Assembly (NCBI RefSeq): GCF_024679245.1
Contig: NC_090174.1
Coordinates: 17,911,933 to 17,975,932, forward strand
Direction of reading: 5' to 3'
Length of the DNA stretch: 64,000 nt
From: Pseudorasbora parva
Taxonomy: Eukaryota; Chordata; Actinopteri; Cypriniformes; Gobionidae
Part shown: piece after piece, positions 33,524 to 48,897 of the stretch
Layout: each line of letters starts with the position of its first letter
Position numbering within the stretch: position 1 is the stretch's first letter
Program-made: the position numbers and the translations under genes
The notes under the pieces: generated by a model
Databases searched by the model: none
What the model was told of the DNA's origin: nothing
What the model saw: only the letters and a program-made list of their open reading frames with translations

Positions 33524-34065
33524 GTGATCCTGAGAGAGGGAGAGTGAGGGGGGAGGGGAATGACAGACAAAATCTAAACAGTGAGAGAACATTGTTTTTA
33601 TTTCACTGTCTGAAAACACTGTTTTGCAATAACAACAATAGTTTAATCTTCAAAACAGTGTTCCCTTGGACATATCCAACCTGGTTACTAAATAAGGCTA
33701 CACTTCCACCTTCTGGTTATTCTATATGCCGGTAGCTCATTGGTTCTCATTTTTGTCCTTAAACAAAAGGCATTAATCTTCTCATTTTTTAAGTTACACA
33801 CACTACTTTTTTTTTTTTTTAAGACAATTAAATGGGTTTTTTCTTTTGTTAGTAATGTTTTTTTATATTTATATTTTTTATTAATAATTATTTGTATTAA
33901 CACAATTATTTAACTAATTATATAAAACAATATTGTCAATGCCCTACAAATAAACTGGTTTTATACATTCATTTTTTTATTCAAACCCAGAATAAATTTT
34001 TTTATCCTTGAATGCAGGCCAGAGCACAGCATTGAGAGGTAATCTTTTTAGACAGAAGAGTGGCT

Positions 34066-34154
<89 letters not shown>

Positions 34155-34618
34155 TAGAAATCAGTGACACGTGTCCCCATGAGTCTGTGTGCATTCAGGT
34201 TGAAGTCCCCACCAGGCTAGAAAAAAGAACACACACACACGCACGCACGCACGAACACACACACACAGTAGTAATGCTGAAGTATGCTGCAGGCAACTCT
34301 TATTAGTTAAGCCCATCCACCATCCCCCATCCACAACACACACACACCCACCCACAAACACACACACATACACACACACTCATGTCTGGTTCACTATCTT
34401 TCTGGGGACTCATAGATGTAATGGTTTTTATGCTGTACAAACCATATATTCTGTCATCCTACACTGCTCCTGCCCCTAAACCTACCCATCACACAAAACT
34501 TTCTTCAAAAGAACTCATTCTGTCTGATTTATAAGCTTTTGTACCCATTGGGAAGTCCCCATGAGTCTGTGTGCATTCAGGTTTAAGTCCCCACCAGGCT
34601 AGAAAACCATTCACACAC
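32865..34618 (+). repeat. Linker copy 11
   Basis: The first 900 bp match 23,258-24,140; it then continues normally through AACAAAAGGCATTAATC. The compound (CA)n at 33,346-33,519 differs from the sister tract by a CACTACAC interruption. Later (CA)n tracts lie at 34,067-34,152 and 34,230-34,267. Confidence 0.75.
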
Positions 34619-35740
34619 CCAGAGAGGCAAGGTTTTTTGCTTGAAAACTTATACAATATTGCCCTCTACTGGTCATTTAAGGGAGAGCATAAGTGTTGAA
34701 AAAACAGAAAAAAAAACAGAAAAACAGCCAGTGTGCTATATAGAATAACCAGCAGGTGGGAGTATAGCCTTATTTATGAACCAGGCACGTGTGTCCCTAT
34801 TTTGTGTTTTTTAGGCTTTTACTACGGGACCACCGTTTGAGATATCCAATAACCGTTCGCATTTTAGCATCTTCTGTATATTTACTTCATGTTGTCCGAG
34901 TTTGGAGGAGATTGAATGAATCGCTTTTGAGGAGAAGGTAAAAACTCAGAGCTCGCTTTCCACTTTGTGTTATCTTCCAACCAAATTATCTGACTTCCTG
35001 TTGGTCAGAGCTAATGACAGTAAATTAGAAAGTTGTCCGGCTCGAAAAGTACTATATATATACCGAGTTTGGTGAATGTAGATAAAACTAACCCTCCTCT
35101 TTGGACAAAAGTGACACTTCCTGCTGCCAGTTGGTGGCGCTATAACTTTGACTCACAAAAGTCATATCCATGTGATCGGCCTCTTACAACGAACACACAG
35201 CTGAAGTTTCATCAAAATGAATTAATGTATGCAGAAGTTATTACACACTTCCTGTTTCCTTTTTCTCGCCATAAATTCGTCTCTTCGCCACGGCCAAACC
35301 GTTTGAGAAATCAAAAAGTTGCTCGCAATTTGGCATCCTCAGTGTCTTGACTTCATGCTGACCGAGTTTGGTGCTGATCGGGTGAATCGTCTAGGAGGAG
35401 TATCGCAAATTCCACAGCATGCGTTTTCCGAACAACCCATAATAGCTCACTTCCTGTTGTGCTGACGCATGACTTAGAGCACGAAAGTTGTTCAGCCTGA
35501 TGAGCTCTATATGTGTACCGAGTTTCATATATGTACGTGCAAGTGTGTTTGATTTATAGAGCCCGTTTTCAGACCCCACTTTAGGGGGCGCTGTCGAGCC
35601 CCCCTGCCACGCCCGGGTCCCAGCCTCAGCCCGGCCCTGATGGCCGCGCATTCTGATGCGTGTGCAAAGTTTCAAGAGTTTTCGAGCATGGGAAGGGCCC
35701 TAAAAACTCCCAAATAGTCGCGTAAAAAAATAATAATAAA
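34619..35740 (+). repeat. R module copy 11 (short form)
   Basis: Carries the shared deletion near 35,110. No 47-bp hairpin unit. Confidence 0.85.
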
Positions 35741-36056
35741 TTAAAGCTGCGAGCAGCGATGACGGGCCCAAGCCGGTGGCACCGCCACCCCGGTGGCATC
35801 AGTTTAACTGTGCACAGCAGGCAATAGGCATTTAATATGGGAAAAAATAAATAAAGGGACTATGTCAAAGTCATTTGAATTCACCTCATTAACTGCAGCA
35901 ACTGGTGCTGCTATGACCAGGAACCACAACAGTCATATCTCTGAGATCAATTACATTTTATTCATTAATTTTATGTCAGATGATGTCAAATGTCAATTTC
36001 AAAATGAGTGCAGAATACTGTCCAAATGCTGAAGTTGTATTATCCTTACACTTCTC
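35741..36056 (+). repeat. H module copy 11
   Basis: Standard H module. Confidence 0.8.
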
Positions 36057-37942
<1,886 letters not shown>

Positions 37943-39350
37943 CAGAGGCAAGGTTTTTTGCTTGAAAACTTATACAATATTGCCCTCTACTGGTCATTTA
38001 AGGGAGTGCATAAGTGTTGAAAAAACAGGGGGAAAAAAACAGAAAAACAGCCAGTGTGATATAGAGAATAACCAGCAGGTGGGAGTATAGCCTTATTTAT
38101 GAACCAGGCACTTGTGTGCTTATTTTGTGTTTTTTAGGCTTTTGCTACGGGAACACCGTTTGAGATATCCAATAACCGTTCACATTTTAGCATCTTCTGT
38201 ATATTTACTTCATGTTGTCCGAGTTTGGAGAAGATTGAATGAATCGCTTTTGAGGAGAAGGTAAAAACTAAGAGCTCGCTTTCCACTTCTTGTTATCTTC
38301 CAACCAAATTATCTGACTTCCTGTTGGTCAGAGCTAATGACTGTAAATTAGAAAGTTGTCCGGCTCGAAATGTACAATATATATACCGAGTTTGGTGAAT
38401 GTAGATAAAACTAACCCCCCGCTTTGGACAAAAGATGGCGCTACTGAGCCCCTCTACCACGCCCGTTTCTGAATCTTTGCTTGCATCTTCTGGACAGCAT
38501 GTCTGATGTGTGTGTTGAGTTTCATGCAATTTCAAGCATGTGAAGAGTCTCAAAAACACCAAAAAAATTATTAGACTTTGACACGTTGCCATGACAACAG
38601 TTTTTCTAGAATCAGGAATCCATTCATATGTCTATATCTGCTATGTTTTGACATAATACTGATGAAGTTTGAAGTAAATCGGGTGAAAATAAGATGGGGA
38701 TTTAAAGCAATTTTGAAAGTGACACACTTCCTGCTGCCAGTTGGTGGCGCTATAACTTTGTCTCACAAAAGTCATATCCATGTGATCGGCCTCTTACAAC
38801 GAACACACAGCTGAAGTTTCATCAAAATGAATTAATGTATGCAAAAGTTATAACACACTTCCTGTTTCCTTTTTCTCGCCATAAATTCGTCTCTTCGCCA
38901 CGGCCAAACCGTTTGAGATATCAAAAAGTCGCTCGCAATTTAGCATCCTCAGTGTCTTGACTTCAGGCTGACCGAGTTTGGTGCTGATCGGGTGAATCGT
39001 CTAGGAGGAGTATCGCAAATTCCACAGCATGCGTTTTCCGAACAACCCATAATAGCTCACTTCCTGTTGGGCTGACGCATAACTTAGAGCACGAAAGTTG
39101 TTCGGCCCGATGAGCTCTATATGTGTACCGAGTTTCATATATGTACGTGGAAGTTGGTTTGATTTATAGACCACGTTTTCAGAGCCCACTTTAGGGGGCG
39201 CTGTCGAGCCCCCCTGCCACGCCCGGGTCCCAGCCTCAGCCCGGCCCTGATGGCCGCGCATTCTGATGCGTGTGCAAAGTTTCAAGAGTTTTCGAGCATG
39301 GGAAGGGCCCCAAAAATGCCCAAATAGTCGCGTAAAAAAATAATAATAAA
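37943..39350 (+). repeat. R module copy 12 (long form)
   Basis: Complete two-half module, no hairpin unit at its end. Confidence 0.85.
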
Positions 39351-39668
39351 TTAAAGCTGCGAGCAGCGATGACGGGCCCAAGCCGGTGGCACCGCCACCC
39401 CGGTGGCATCAGCTTAACTGTGCACAGCAGGCCAATAGGCATTTAATATGGGAAAAAATAAATAAAGGGACTATGTCAAAGTCAATTGAATTCACCTCAT
39501 TAACTGCAGCAACTGGTGCTGCTATGACCAGGAACCACAACACTCACATCTCTGAGATCAATTACATTTTATTCATTAATTTTATGTCAGATGATGTCAA
39601 ATGTCAATTTCAAATGAGTGCAGAATACTGTCCAAATGCTGAAGTTGTATTATCCTTACACTTCTCTT
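39351..39668 (+). repeat. H module copy 12
   Basis: Standard H module (GTCAATTGAATTC variant). Confidence 0.8.
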
Positions 39669-41487
<1,819 letters not shown>

Positions 41488-42618
41488 ACAGAGGTAAGGT
41501 TTTTTTGCTTGAAAACTTATACAATATTGCCCTCTACTGGTCATTTAAGTGAGAGCATAAGTGTTGAAAAAAAAAAAACAAAAAAAACAGTGTGATATAG
41601 AGAATAACCAGCAGGTGGGAGTATAGCCTTATTTATGAACCAGGCACTTGTGTTCTTATTTTGTGTTTTTTAGGCTTTTGCTACGGGACCACCGTTTGAG
41701 ATATCCAATAACCGTTCGCATTTTAGCATCTTCTGTATATTTACTTCATGTTGTCCGAGTTTGGAGGAGATTGAATGAATCGCTTTTGAGGAGAAGGTAA
41801 AAACTCAGAGCTCGCTTTGCCACTTCTTGTTATCTTCCAACCAAATTATCTGACTTCCTGTTGGTCAGAGCTAATGACTGTAAATTAGAAAGTTGTCCGG
41901 CTCGAAATGTACAATATATATACCGAGTTTGGTGAATGTAGATAAAACTAACCCCCCCACTTTGGACAAAAGTGACACACTTCCTGCTGCCAGTTGGTGG
42001 CGCTATAACTTTGACTCACAAAAGTCATATCCATGTGATCGGCTTCTTACAACGAACACACAGCTGAAGTTTCATCAAAATGAATTAATGTATGCAAAAG
42101 TTATAACACACTTCCTGTTTCCCTTTTCTCGCCATAAATTTGTCTCTTCGCCACGGCCAAACCGTTCGAGGTATCAAAAAGTTGCTTGCAATTTAGCATC
42201 CTCAGTGTCTTGACTTCATGCTGACCGAGTTTGGTGCTGATCGGGTCAATAGTCTAGGAGGAGTATCGCAAATTCCAGAGCATGCGTTTTCCGAACAACC
42301 CATAATAGCTCACTTCCTGTTGGGCTGACACATAACTTAGAGCACGAAAGTTGTTCGGCCCGATGAACTCTATATGTGTACCGAGTTTCATATGTGTACG
42401 TGAAAGTGTGTTTCATTTATAGACCCCGTTTTCAGACCCCACTTTAGGGGGCGCTGTCGAGCCCCCCTGCCACGCCCGGGTCCCAGCCTCAGCCCGGCCC
42501 TGATGGCCGCGCATTCTGATGCGTGTGCAAAGTTTCAAGAGTTTTCGAGCATGGGAAGGGCCCCCAAAATGCCCAAATAGTCGGGTTAAAATAATAATAA
42601 TAATAATAATAATAATAA
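41488..42618 (+). repeat. R module copy 13 (short form)
   Basis: Carries the 286-bp deletion near 41,970 but keeps the CACACTTCC seen in long forms, unlike the other four short copies. This may record later conversion by a long copy. Confidence 0.85.
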
Positions 42619-42935
42619 TTAAAGCTGCGAGCAGCGATGACGGGCCCAAGCCGGGGGCACCGCCACCCCGGTGGCATCAGCTTAACTGTGCACAGCATGC
42701 AATAGGCATTTAATATGGGAAAAAATAAATAATGGGACTATGTCAAATTCATTTGAATTCACCTCATTAACTGCAGCAACTGGTGCTGCTATGACCAGGA
42801 ACCACAACACTCACATCTCTGAGATCAATTACATTTTATTCTTTAATTTTATGTCAGGTGATGTCAAATGTCAATTTCAAATGAGTGCAGAATACTGTCC
42901 AAATGCTGAAGTTGTATTATCCTTACACTTCTCTT
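42619..42935 (+). repeat. H module copy 13
   Basis: Near-identical to H at 8324. Confidence 0.8.
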
Positions 42936-43373
42936 AAAAATAAATTAAGCCAAATCACAGAGACCGCAACAATGATTTTAATATCAGTGTCAGGTAAGAG
43001 TAATATGCGTGCATAAAATTTATAGAAGTTTATTATAAACAGCCACTTTTATAAGATCATGTGAATTTTTTTTTTTATCCATTTGAATTTTATCAATAAA
43101 TAATTAGTTTAAAGAGGTGTCATACGTGATCTTTGCAAACACAGCGCATGACCTTCTTTAAAGCCCATGTTATAGAAAACAATTAAAAGTATTAGGACAT
43201 CACTTTCAATTATGTGCAAATGTATTTTTTGCAGCTCAATATATATATATAATAAATTTTTTAAAACTTATTTTTCACAATAAAGTGATAGATATTGCTG
43301 ATAGCCTATGATATGAAATGGTTAAATTATGAAAAACAAGAAACAAGGCGACACAGAGTGAGAGAGACCCCCT

Positions 43374-43420
<47 letters not shown>

Positions 43421-43973
43421 GTGATCCTGAGAGAGGGAGAGTGAGGGGGAAGGGGAATGACAGACACAAAATCTAAACAGTGAGAGATCATTGTTTTTAT
43501 TTCACTGTTTTGCAATAACAACAATAGTTTTATCTTCAAAACAGTGTTCCTAGGACATATCCAACCTGGTTACTAAATAAGGCTACACTCTCACCTTCTG
43601 GTTATTCTATATGCCGGTAGCTCATTGGTTCTCATTTTTGTCCTTAAACAAAAGGCATTATTCTTCTCATTTTTAAGTTACACACACTACTTATTTTTTC
43701 CTTTTCTTTTTAAAGACAATTAAATGTGTTTTTTTCTTTTGTTAGTAATGTTTTTTTATATTTATATATTTTTATTAATAATTATTGGTATTAACACAAT
43801 TATTTAACTAATTATATAAAACAATATTGTCAATGCCCTACAAATAAACTGGTTTTATACATGAATTTTTTTATTCAAACCCAGAATAATATGTTTGATC
43901 CTTTAATGCAGGCCAAAGCACAGCATTGAGAGGTAATCTTTTTAGACAGAAGAGTGGCTCTCTCTCTCACACA

Positions 43974-44048
<75 letters not shown>

Positions 44049-44125
44049 ACTGTAGAAATCAGTGACACGTGTCCCCATGAGTCTGTGTGCATTCAGGTTG
44101 AAGTCCCCACCAGGCTAGAAAAAAC

Positions 44126-44197
<72 letters not shown>

Positions 44198-44269
44198 ATG
44201 CTAAAGTATGCTGCAGGCAACTCTTATCAGTTCAGCCCATCCCCCCACCCCCCCACCCCCCCACCCCAC

Positions 44270-44316
<47 letters not shown>

Positions 44317-44572
44317 ATGTCTGGTTCACTATCTGTTTGGGGACTCACCATAGACATAATGGTTTTTATGCTGTACAAACCATATTCTGTCCTCCTACAC
44401 TGCTCCTACCCCAAAACCTACCCATCACACAAAACTTTCTGCATTTTTACATTTTCAAAAGAACTCCTTCTGTCTGATTTATAAGCTTTTGTACCCATTG
44501 GGAAGTCCCCATGAGTCTGTGTGCATTCAGGTTTAAGTCCCCACCAGGCTAGAAAACCATTCACACACACAC
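42936..44572 (+). repeat. Linker copy 14
   Basis: Near-identical to 8641-10,274; the main differences are the lengths of the (CA)n tracts (43,375-43,417, 43,969-44,046, 44,128-44,192, 44,273-44,315). Confidence 0.78.
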
Positions 44573-45970
44573 ACAGAGGCAAGGTTTTTTGCTTGAAAAC
44601 TTATACAATATTGCCCTCTACTGGTCATTTAAGGGAGAGCATAAGTGTTGAACAAAAAAAAAAAAAAAAACAGTGTGATATATAGAATAACCAGCAGGTG
44701 GGAGTATAGCCTTATTAATGAACCAGGCACTTGTGTGCTTATTTTATCTTTTTTAGGCTTTTGCTACGGGAACACCGTTTGAGATATCCAATAACCGTTC
44801 GCATTTTAGCATCTTCTGTATATTTACTTCATGTTGTCCGAGTTTGGAGGAGATTGAATGAATCGCTTTTGAGGAGATGGTAAAAACTCAGAGCTCGCTT
44901 TCGACTTCTTGTTATCTTCCAACCAAATTATCTGACTTCCTGTCGGTCACAGCTAATGACTGTAAATTAGAAAGTTGTCCGGCTCGAAATGTACAATATA
45001 TATACCGAGTTTGGTGAATGCAGATAAAACTAACCCCCCACTTTTGACAAAAGATGGCGCTACTGAGCCCCTCTACCACGCCCGTTTCTGAATCTTTGCT
45101 TGCATCTTCTGGACAGCATGTCAGATGTGTGTGTTGAGTTTCATGCAATTTCAAGCATGTGAAGAGTCTCAAAAACACCAAAAAAGATTATTAGACTTTG
45201 ACACGTTGCCATGACAACAGTTTTTCTAGAATCAGGAATCCATTTATATGTCTATATCTGCCATGTTTTGACATAATACTGATGAAGTTTGAAGTAAATC
45301 GGGTGAAAATAAGATGGGGATTTAAAGCAATTTTGAAAGTGACACACTTCCTGCTGCCAGTTGGTGGCGCTATAACTTTGACTCACAAAAGTCATATCCA
45401 TGTGATCGTCCTCTTACAACGAACACACAGCTGAAGTTTCATCAAAATGAATTAATGTATGCAAAAGTTATAACACACTTCCTGTTTCCCTTTTCTCGCC
45501 ATAAATTCGTCTCTTCGCCACGGCCAAACCGTTTGAGATATCAAAAAGTTGCTCGCAATTTAGCATCCTCAGTGTCTTGACTTCAGGCTGACCGAGTTTG
45601 GTGCTGATCAGGTGAATCGTCTAGGAGGAGTACCGCAAATTCCACAGCATGCGTTTTCCGAACAACCCATAATAGCTCACTTCCTGTTGGGCTGACGCAT
45701 AACTTAGAGCACGAAAGTTATTCGGCCCGATGAGCTCTATATGTGTACCGAGTTTCATATATGTACGTGCAAGTGTGTTTGATTTATAGACCCCGTTTTC
45801 AGACCCCACTTTAGGGGGCGCTGTCGAGCCTCCTTGCCACGCCCGGGTCCCAGCCTCAGCCCGGCCCTGATGGCCGCGCATTCTGATGCGTGTGCAAAGT
45901 TTCAAGAGTTTTCGAGCACGGGAAGGGCCCCAAAAATGCCCAAATAGTCGGTAAAAAAAATAATAATAAA
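44573..45970 (+). repeat. R module copy 14 (long form)
   Basis: Sister of 10,275-11,673 but followed by the divergent H' rather than a standard H. Confidence 0.85.
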
Positions 45971-46150
45971 TTAAAGCTGCGAGCAGCGATGACGGGCCCA
46001 AGCCGGTGGCACCACCATCCCGGTGGCTTCAGGCAAATTGTGCAAGACAGGCAATATGCATTTAAACAGGAGAGTATTTTAAAATCGCTCAAATATGCCA
46101 CATTTACCGCAGCAGCTGGTGCCGCTATGACCACAAGCCACACCCATGAT
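45971..46150 (+). repeat. Divergent H module (H') of block D2
   Basis: Matches 19,042-19,220 with small changes (CACCACCATCCCGGTGG). Confidence 0.7.
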
Positions 46151-47044
46151 GTAATTTAAATATAGATGAATTCTAATGTAATATGATATAATAGGTAATT
46201 TTCAAATATGTGCAAAGTTATCTTTTGCAGCTCAAAATTTTGTAAGTCCAGAAGGCCAGTATTTAATTCATGGTCTTTTTATTTTATTAACACAATTGTT
46301 AAACGAATTATATAAAACTATATTGTTAGTGCCCTACAAATGAAGTTGGATTCACCACATTAACTGCAGCAGTTGGTGCTGCTATGACTACGAACCACAA
46401 CAGTCACATCTATGAGATCAATTCAATTTAATGAATCAGTTTCATGTCAGATGATGTCACATCAATTTTAAATGAGCGCAGAATACCGTCCGAATGGTGA
46501 TATTGTATTATCCTAACACTTCTCTACATGTGTTTTTGACCTACCTTAGCTATTTACAATCTTATGCAATTAAGCATGCTTTCATTTCAATATTTGTAGC
46601 ATCCAATAAAAAAAATTTTAATTACAAAATTACCAATTGGAGCTAAATCACAGAAACTGCAGCAATGATTTTAATATTAGTGTCAGGTAAGAGTAAGATG
46701 CGCGTCTAAATTTTATGGAAGTTTATTATAAACTTTATTATAAAATTTACTTAGACGGACTGGGTAAACCCAGCCTGATCTGCCGGCGATTTGACTTCGC
46801 CCTGCAACACAGTCTGAAAACCCGTACGTTCATTTCTACTGCTTCTGTCACACTTTTGCGGGAACAAATCACAGACTAACTTATTCACCTGGCACGCTAT
46901 TGGCGAGTTTAGTAGTCTGTTTAGTTGACTATCCAATTTCAAACAGAGTCATTCAAATAATGCTCATTGATCAATCTTAAATTGAGCTTGGTCTGGTGAT
47001 ACCCAGACAACTTATAAACTAGAAAATCATGTGAAATTTACTTT
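46151..47044 (+). repeat. Linker of block D2
   Basis: Matches 19,221-20,042 and keeps the 75-bp segment missing from D1. Contains the second copy of the small MITE-like element. Confidence 0.65.
46757..47008. mobile_element. Small MITE-like element, copy in D2
   Basis: Same ends (GGACTGGGTAAACC and GGTGATACCCAGAC) and same position as at 19,754-20,007. A 63-residue frame inside is kept in both copies, but the residue differences between copies give no sign of protein conservation. Confidence 0.45.
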
Positions 47045-47048
47045 TTAA

Positions 47049-48747
47049 CCTGTTAAGCTGATTTCTAAATTTTGAAAAAATCCTAAGAAATGCATACTCA
47101 GACTAAAACAAATACAGTTTGTGAATCCTTTGCACTAAAAGCATAATTATGGCCTCATTTGAAAGCAGACACCTGGCAGTTTACTGTAAAGTCAAAATGA
47201 TAATATTTTTTATAATAAAAAAAAGCTATAATAAGCTTCAAAGTTTTGTAAAGTTATTAGAAATGTATTTGTATGAAATATCTTTATGAAAATAAAATTG
47301 AAGTGGGCCTTGGAGAAATCTAGAAATGCACTACAGCTAAAGCCACAAGTCTGACCATGTTATATTTCAGATCTGAAGATGATCAGTCTAAAACTCTGAA
47401 TTTTATTAAATGTTTTACAAGATCGTTTCATGTGATTTTATTTTGAGATATCTCTGAAATATCAACTGATGTTTATTGCCACATCTTCTCAGCTTTCATT
47501 CTCTATTTTGCCTCTATTGTTTAGAGGTGCAACTGCCCCATTCAGTTTGTCTCCCCGGCACACATTCACACTTCTGCGGACTGGTGATGGCTCTAATTAT
47601 TATTCTTTTGTCTGCATTATAATTACTAACGATTCTCTATTCAAACTGTTCTATTCAAACCTCATTTCTAAATCAAACCTCTCACTTTACCCTCACTGAG
47701 ACTCTATTGAATGCATTTCGTCCAAATAAGCATTTCAGTAGTTTTACATTTAGAAAATGTTCATAAAAATAAAGTATTTACTCAGTGGCAGGTGCATCTA
47801 GGGCAAGCTAGCATGTTAGCTTAGCACACCAGCAAAACAACAATTTATACGATTAAAATCATGTTTTATTCAAAACTTGCTTCATATCACTTTATAATTT
47901 ATAAGTCGAGTGTTTTATATAACAATATGTGATCTCATGTAGCTTCGGGTCAACAAATCTGACAGAAAATATACAATGCTAAAAGCTATGTGGAATAGCA
48001 TTGCATTATAAATATCATCTATTATGAAACCACCCAACATGGCATAAAGAACACAGACCAACCATATATTGCCGCGATTGTGTGTTTATTGTCTTAAAAC
48101 GTGTCTATCTGCATAAAATAGCGATCTAACGATCGCTAGAAAGCTGTTTTTGGTCATGTCAGATACTTCCTGAATGTCACATGGTGTGTCTGTTCTTCAT
48201 GTGTTCCACAAGGGAGTGAATTTTCAGTAGTACAGCTTTCCAGCGCCCTCCGGCTGCCAGAATGAATTGAAAACACAGCATATCACAGCCTACTGCTCTC
48301 ATAATCATACATCCGCGGATTTTGGATAAAGATTGAATAAATAATACTTCTCTGTATAGAAATTTGACTCAAACATGTGAGAATCTATCAATATTTCTCC
48401 ACATCTGCACACATTTGAAGTAAAAGCCCTGAGGGAAGTTGTTTTGTCGAGTGTCTTCATGACGACCAGAGAAGAGTTTTTTATGAATGGGAGCAAATGA
48501 CGCGCATATTACAATCAAAAGGTGGCGACGCCCAAGATCATATTCATAACTCCTGGCACATATTAACACATTACGGTCATTATAAGACTTTGAGAATAAA
48601 ACAGAGGTAACAAAATTAAACTTTAGTCTTAGATCTTTTTAATGATGTATAGTTTGTCAAGGTAATTACTTACATCTGATAGTAATTTTGAGCTAATTTA
48701 AGCAAAGAGAGTTTCAGTGCGTCACCGTCCTCGTGACGGTTATCAGG
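47049..48747. mobile_element. TTAA-flanked 1,699-bp non-autonomous DNA element
   Basis: The element begins CCTGTTAAGCTG and ends GACGGTTATCAGG, with TTAA at 47,045-47,048 and again at 48,748-48,751. The related block D1 has the same flanks joined at a single TTAA (20,043-20,046), so this is a clean empty site and the TTAA is the target duplication. The ends are an imperfect inverted repeat, and the right end carries an ACCGTC-CTCGT-GACGGT hairpin. A TTAA target and CC-starting ends fit the piggyBac type; Kolobok also uses TTAA. No frame long enough for a transposase is present. Confidence 0.85.
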
Positions 48748-48751
48748 TTAA

Positions 48752-48849
48752 ATCAATTTGATTTTTATCAGTAAATAATTAATTTTAAGACATGTGTCTT
48801 TTCAAAAACAGAATGACCTTCTGTAAAGCCCATGTATAGAAAACACGCG

Positions 48850-48897
<48 letters not shown>

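Noticed and set aside
47049..48747. A host gene in the 1.7-kb insert
   Set aside because: Longest frames are under 85 codons, with no splice pattern or domain; the empty site shows it is an insertion.
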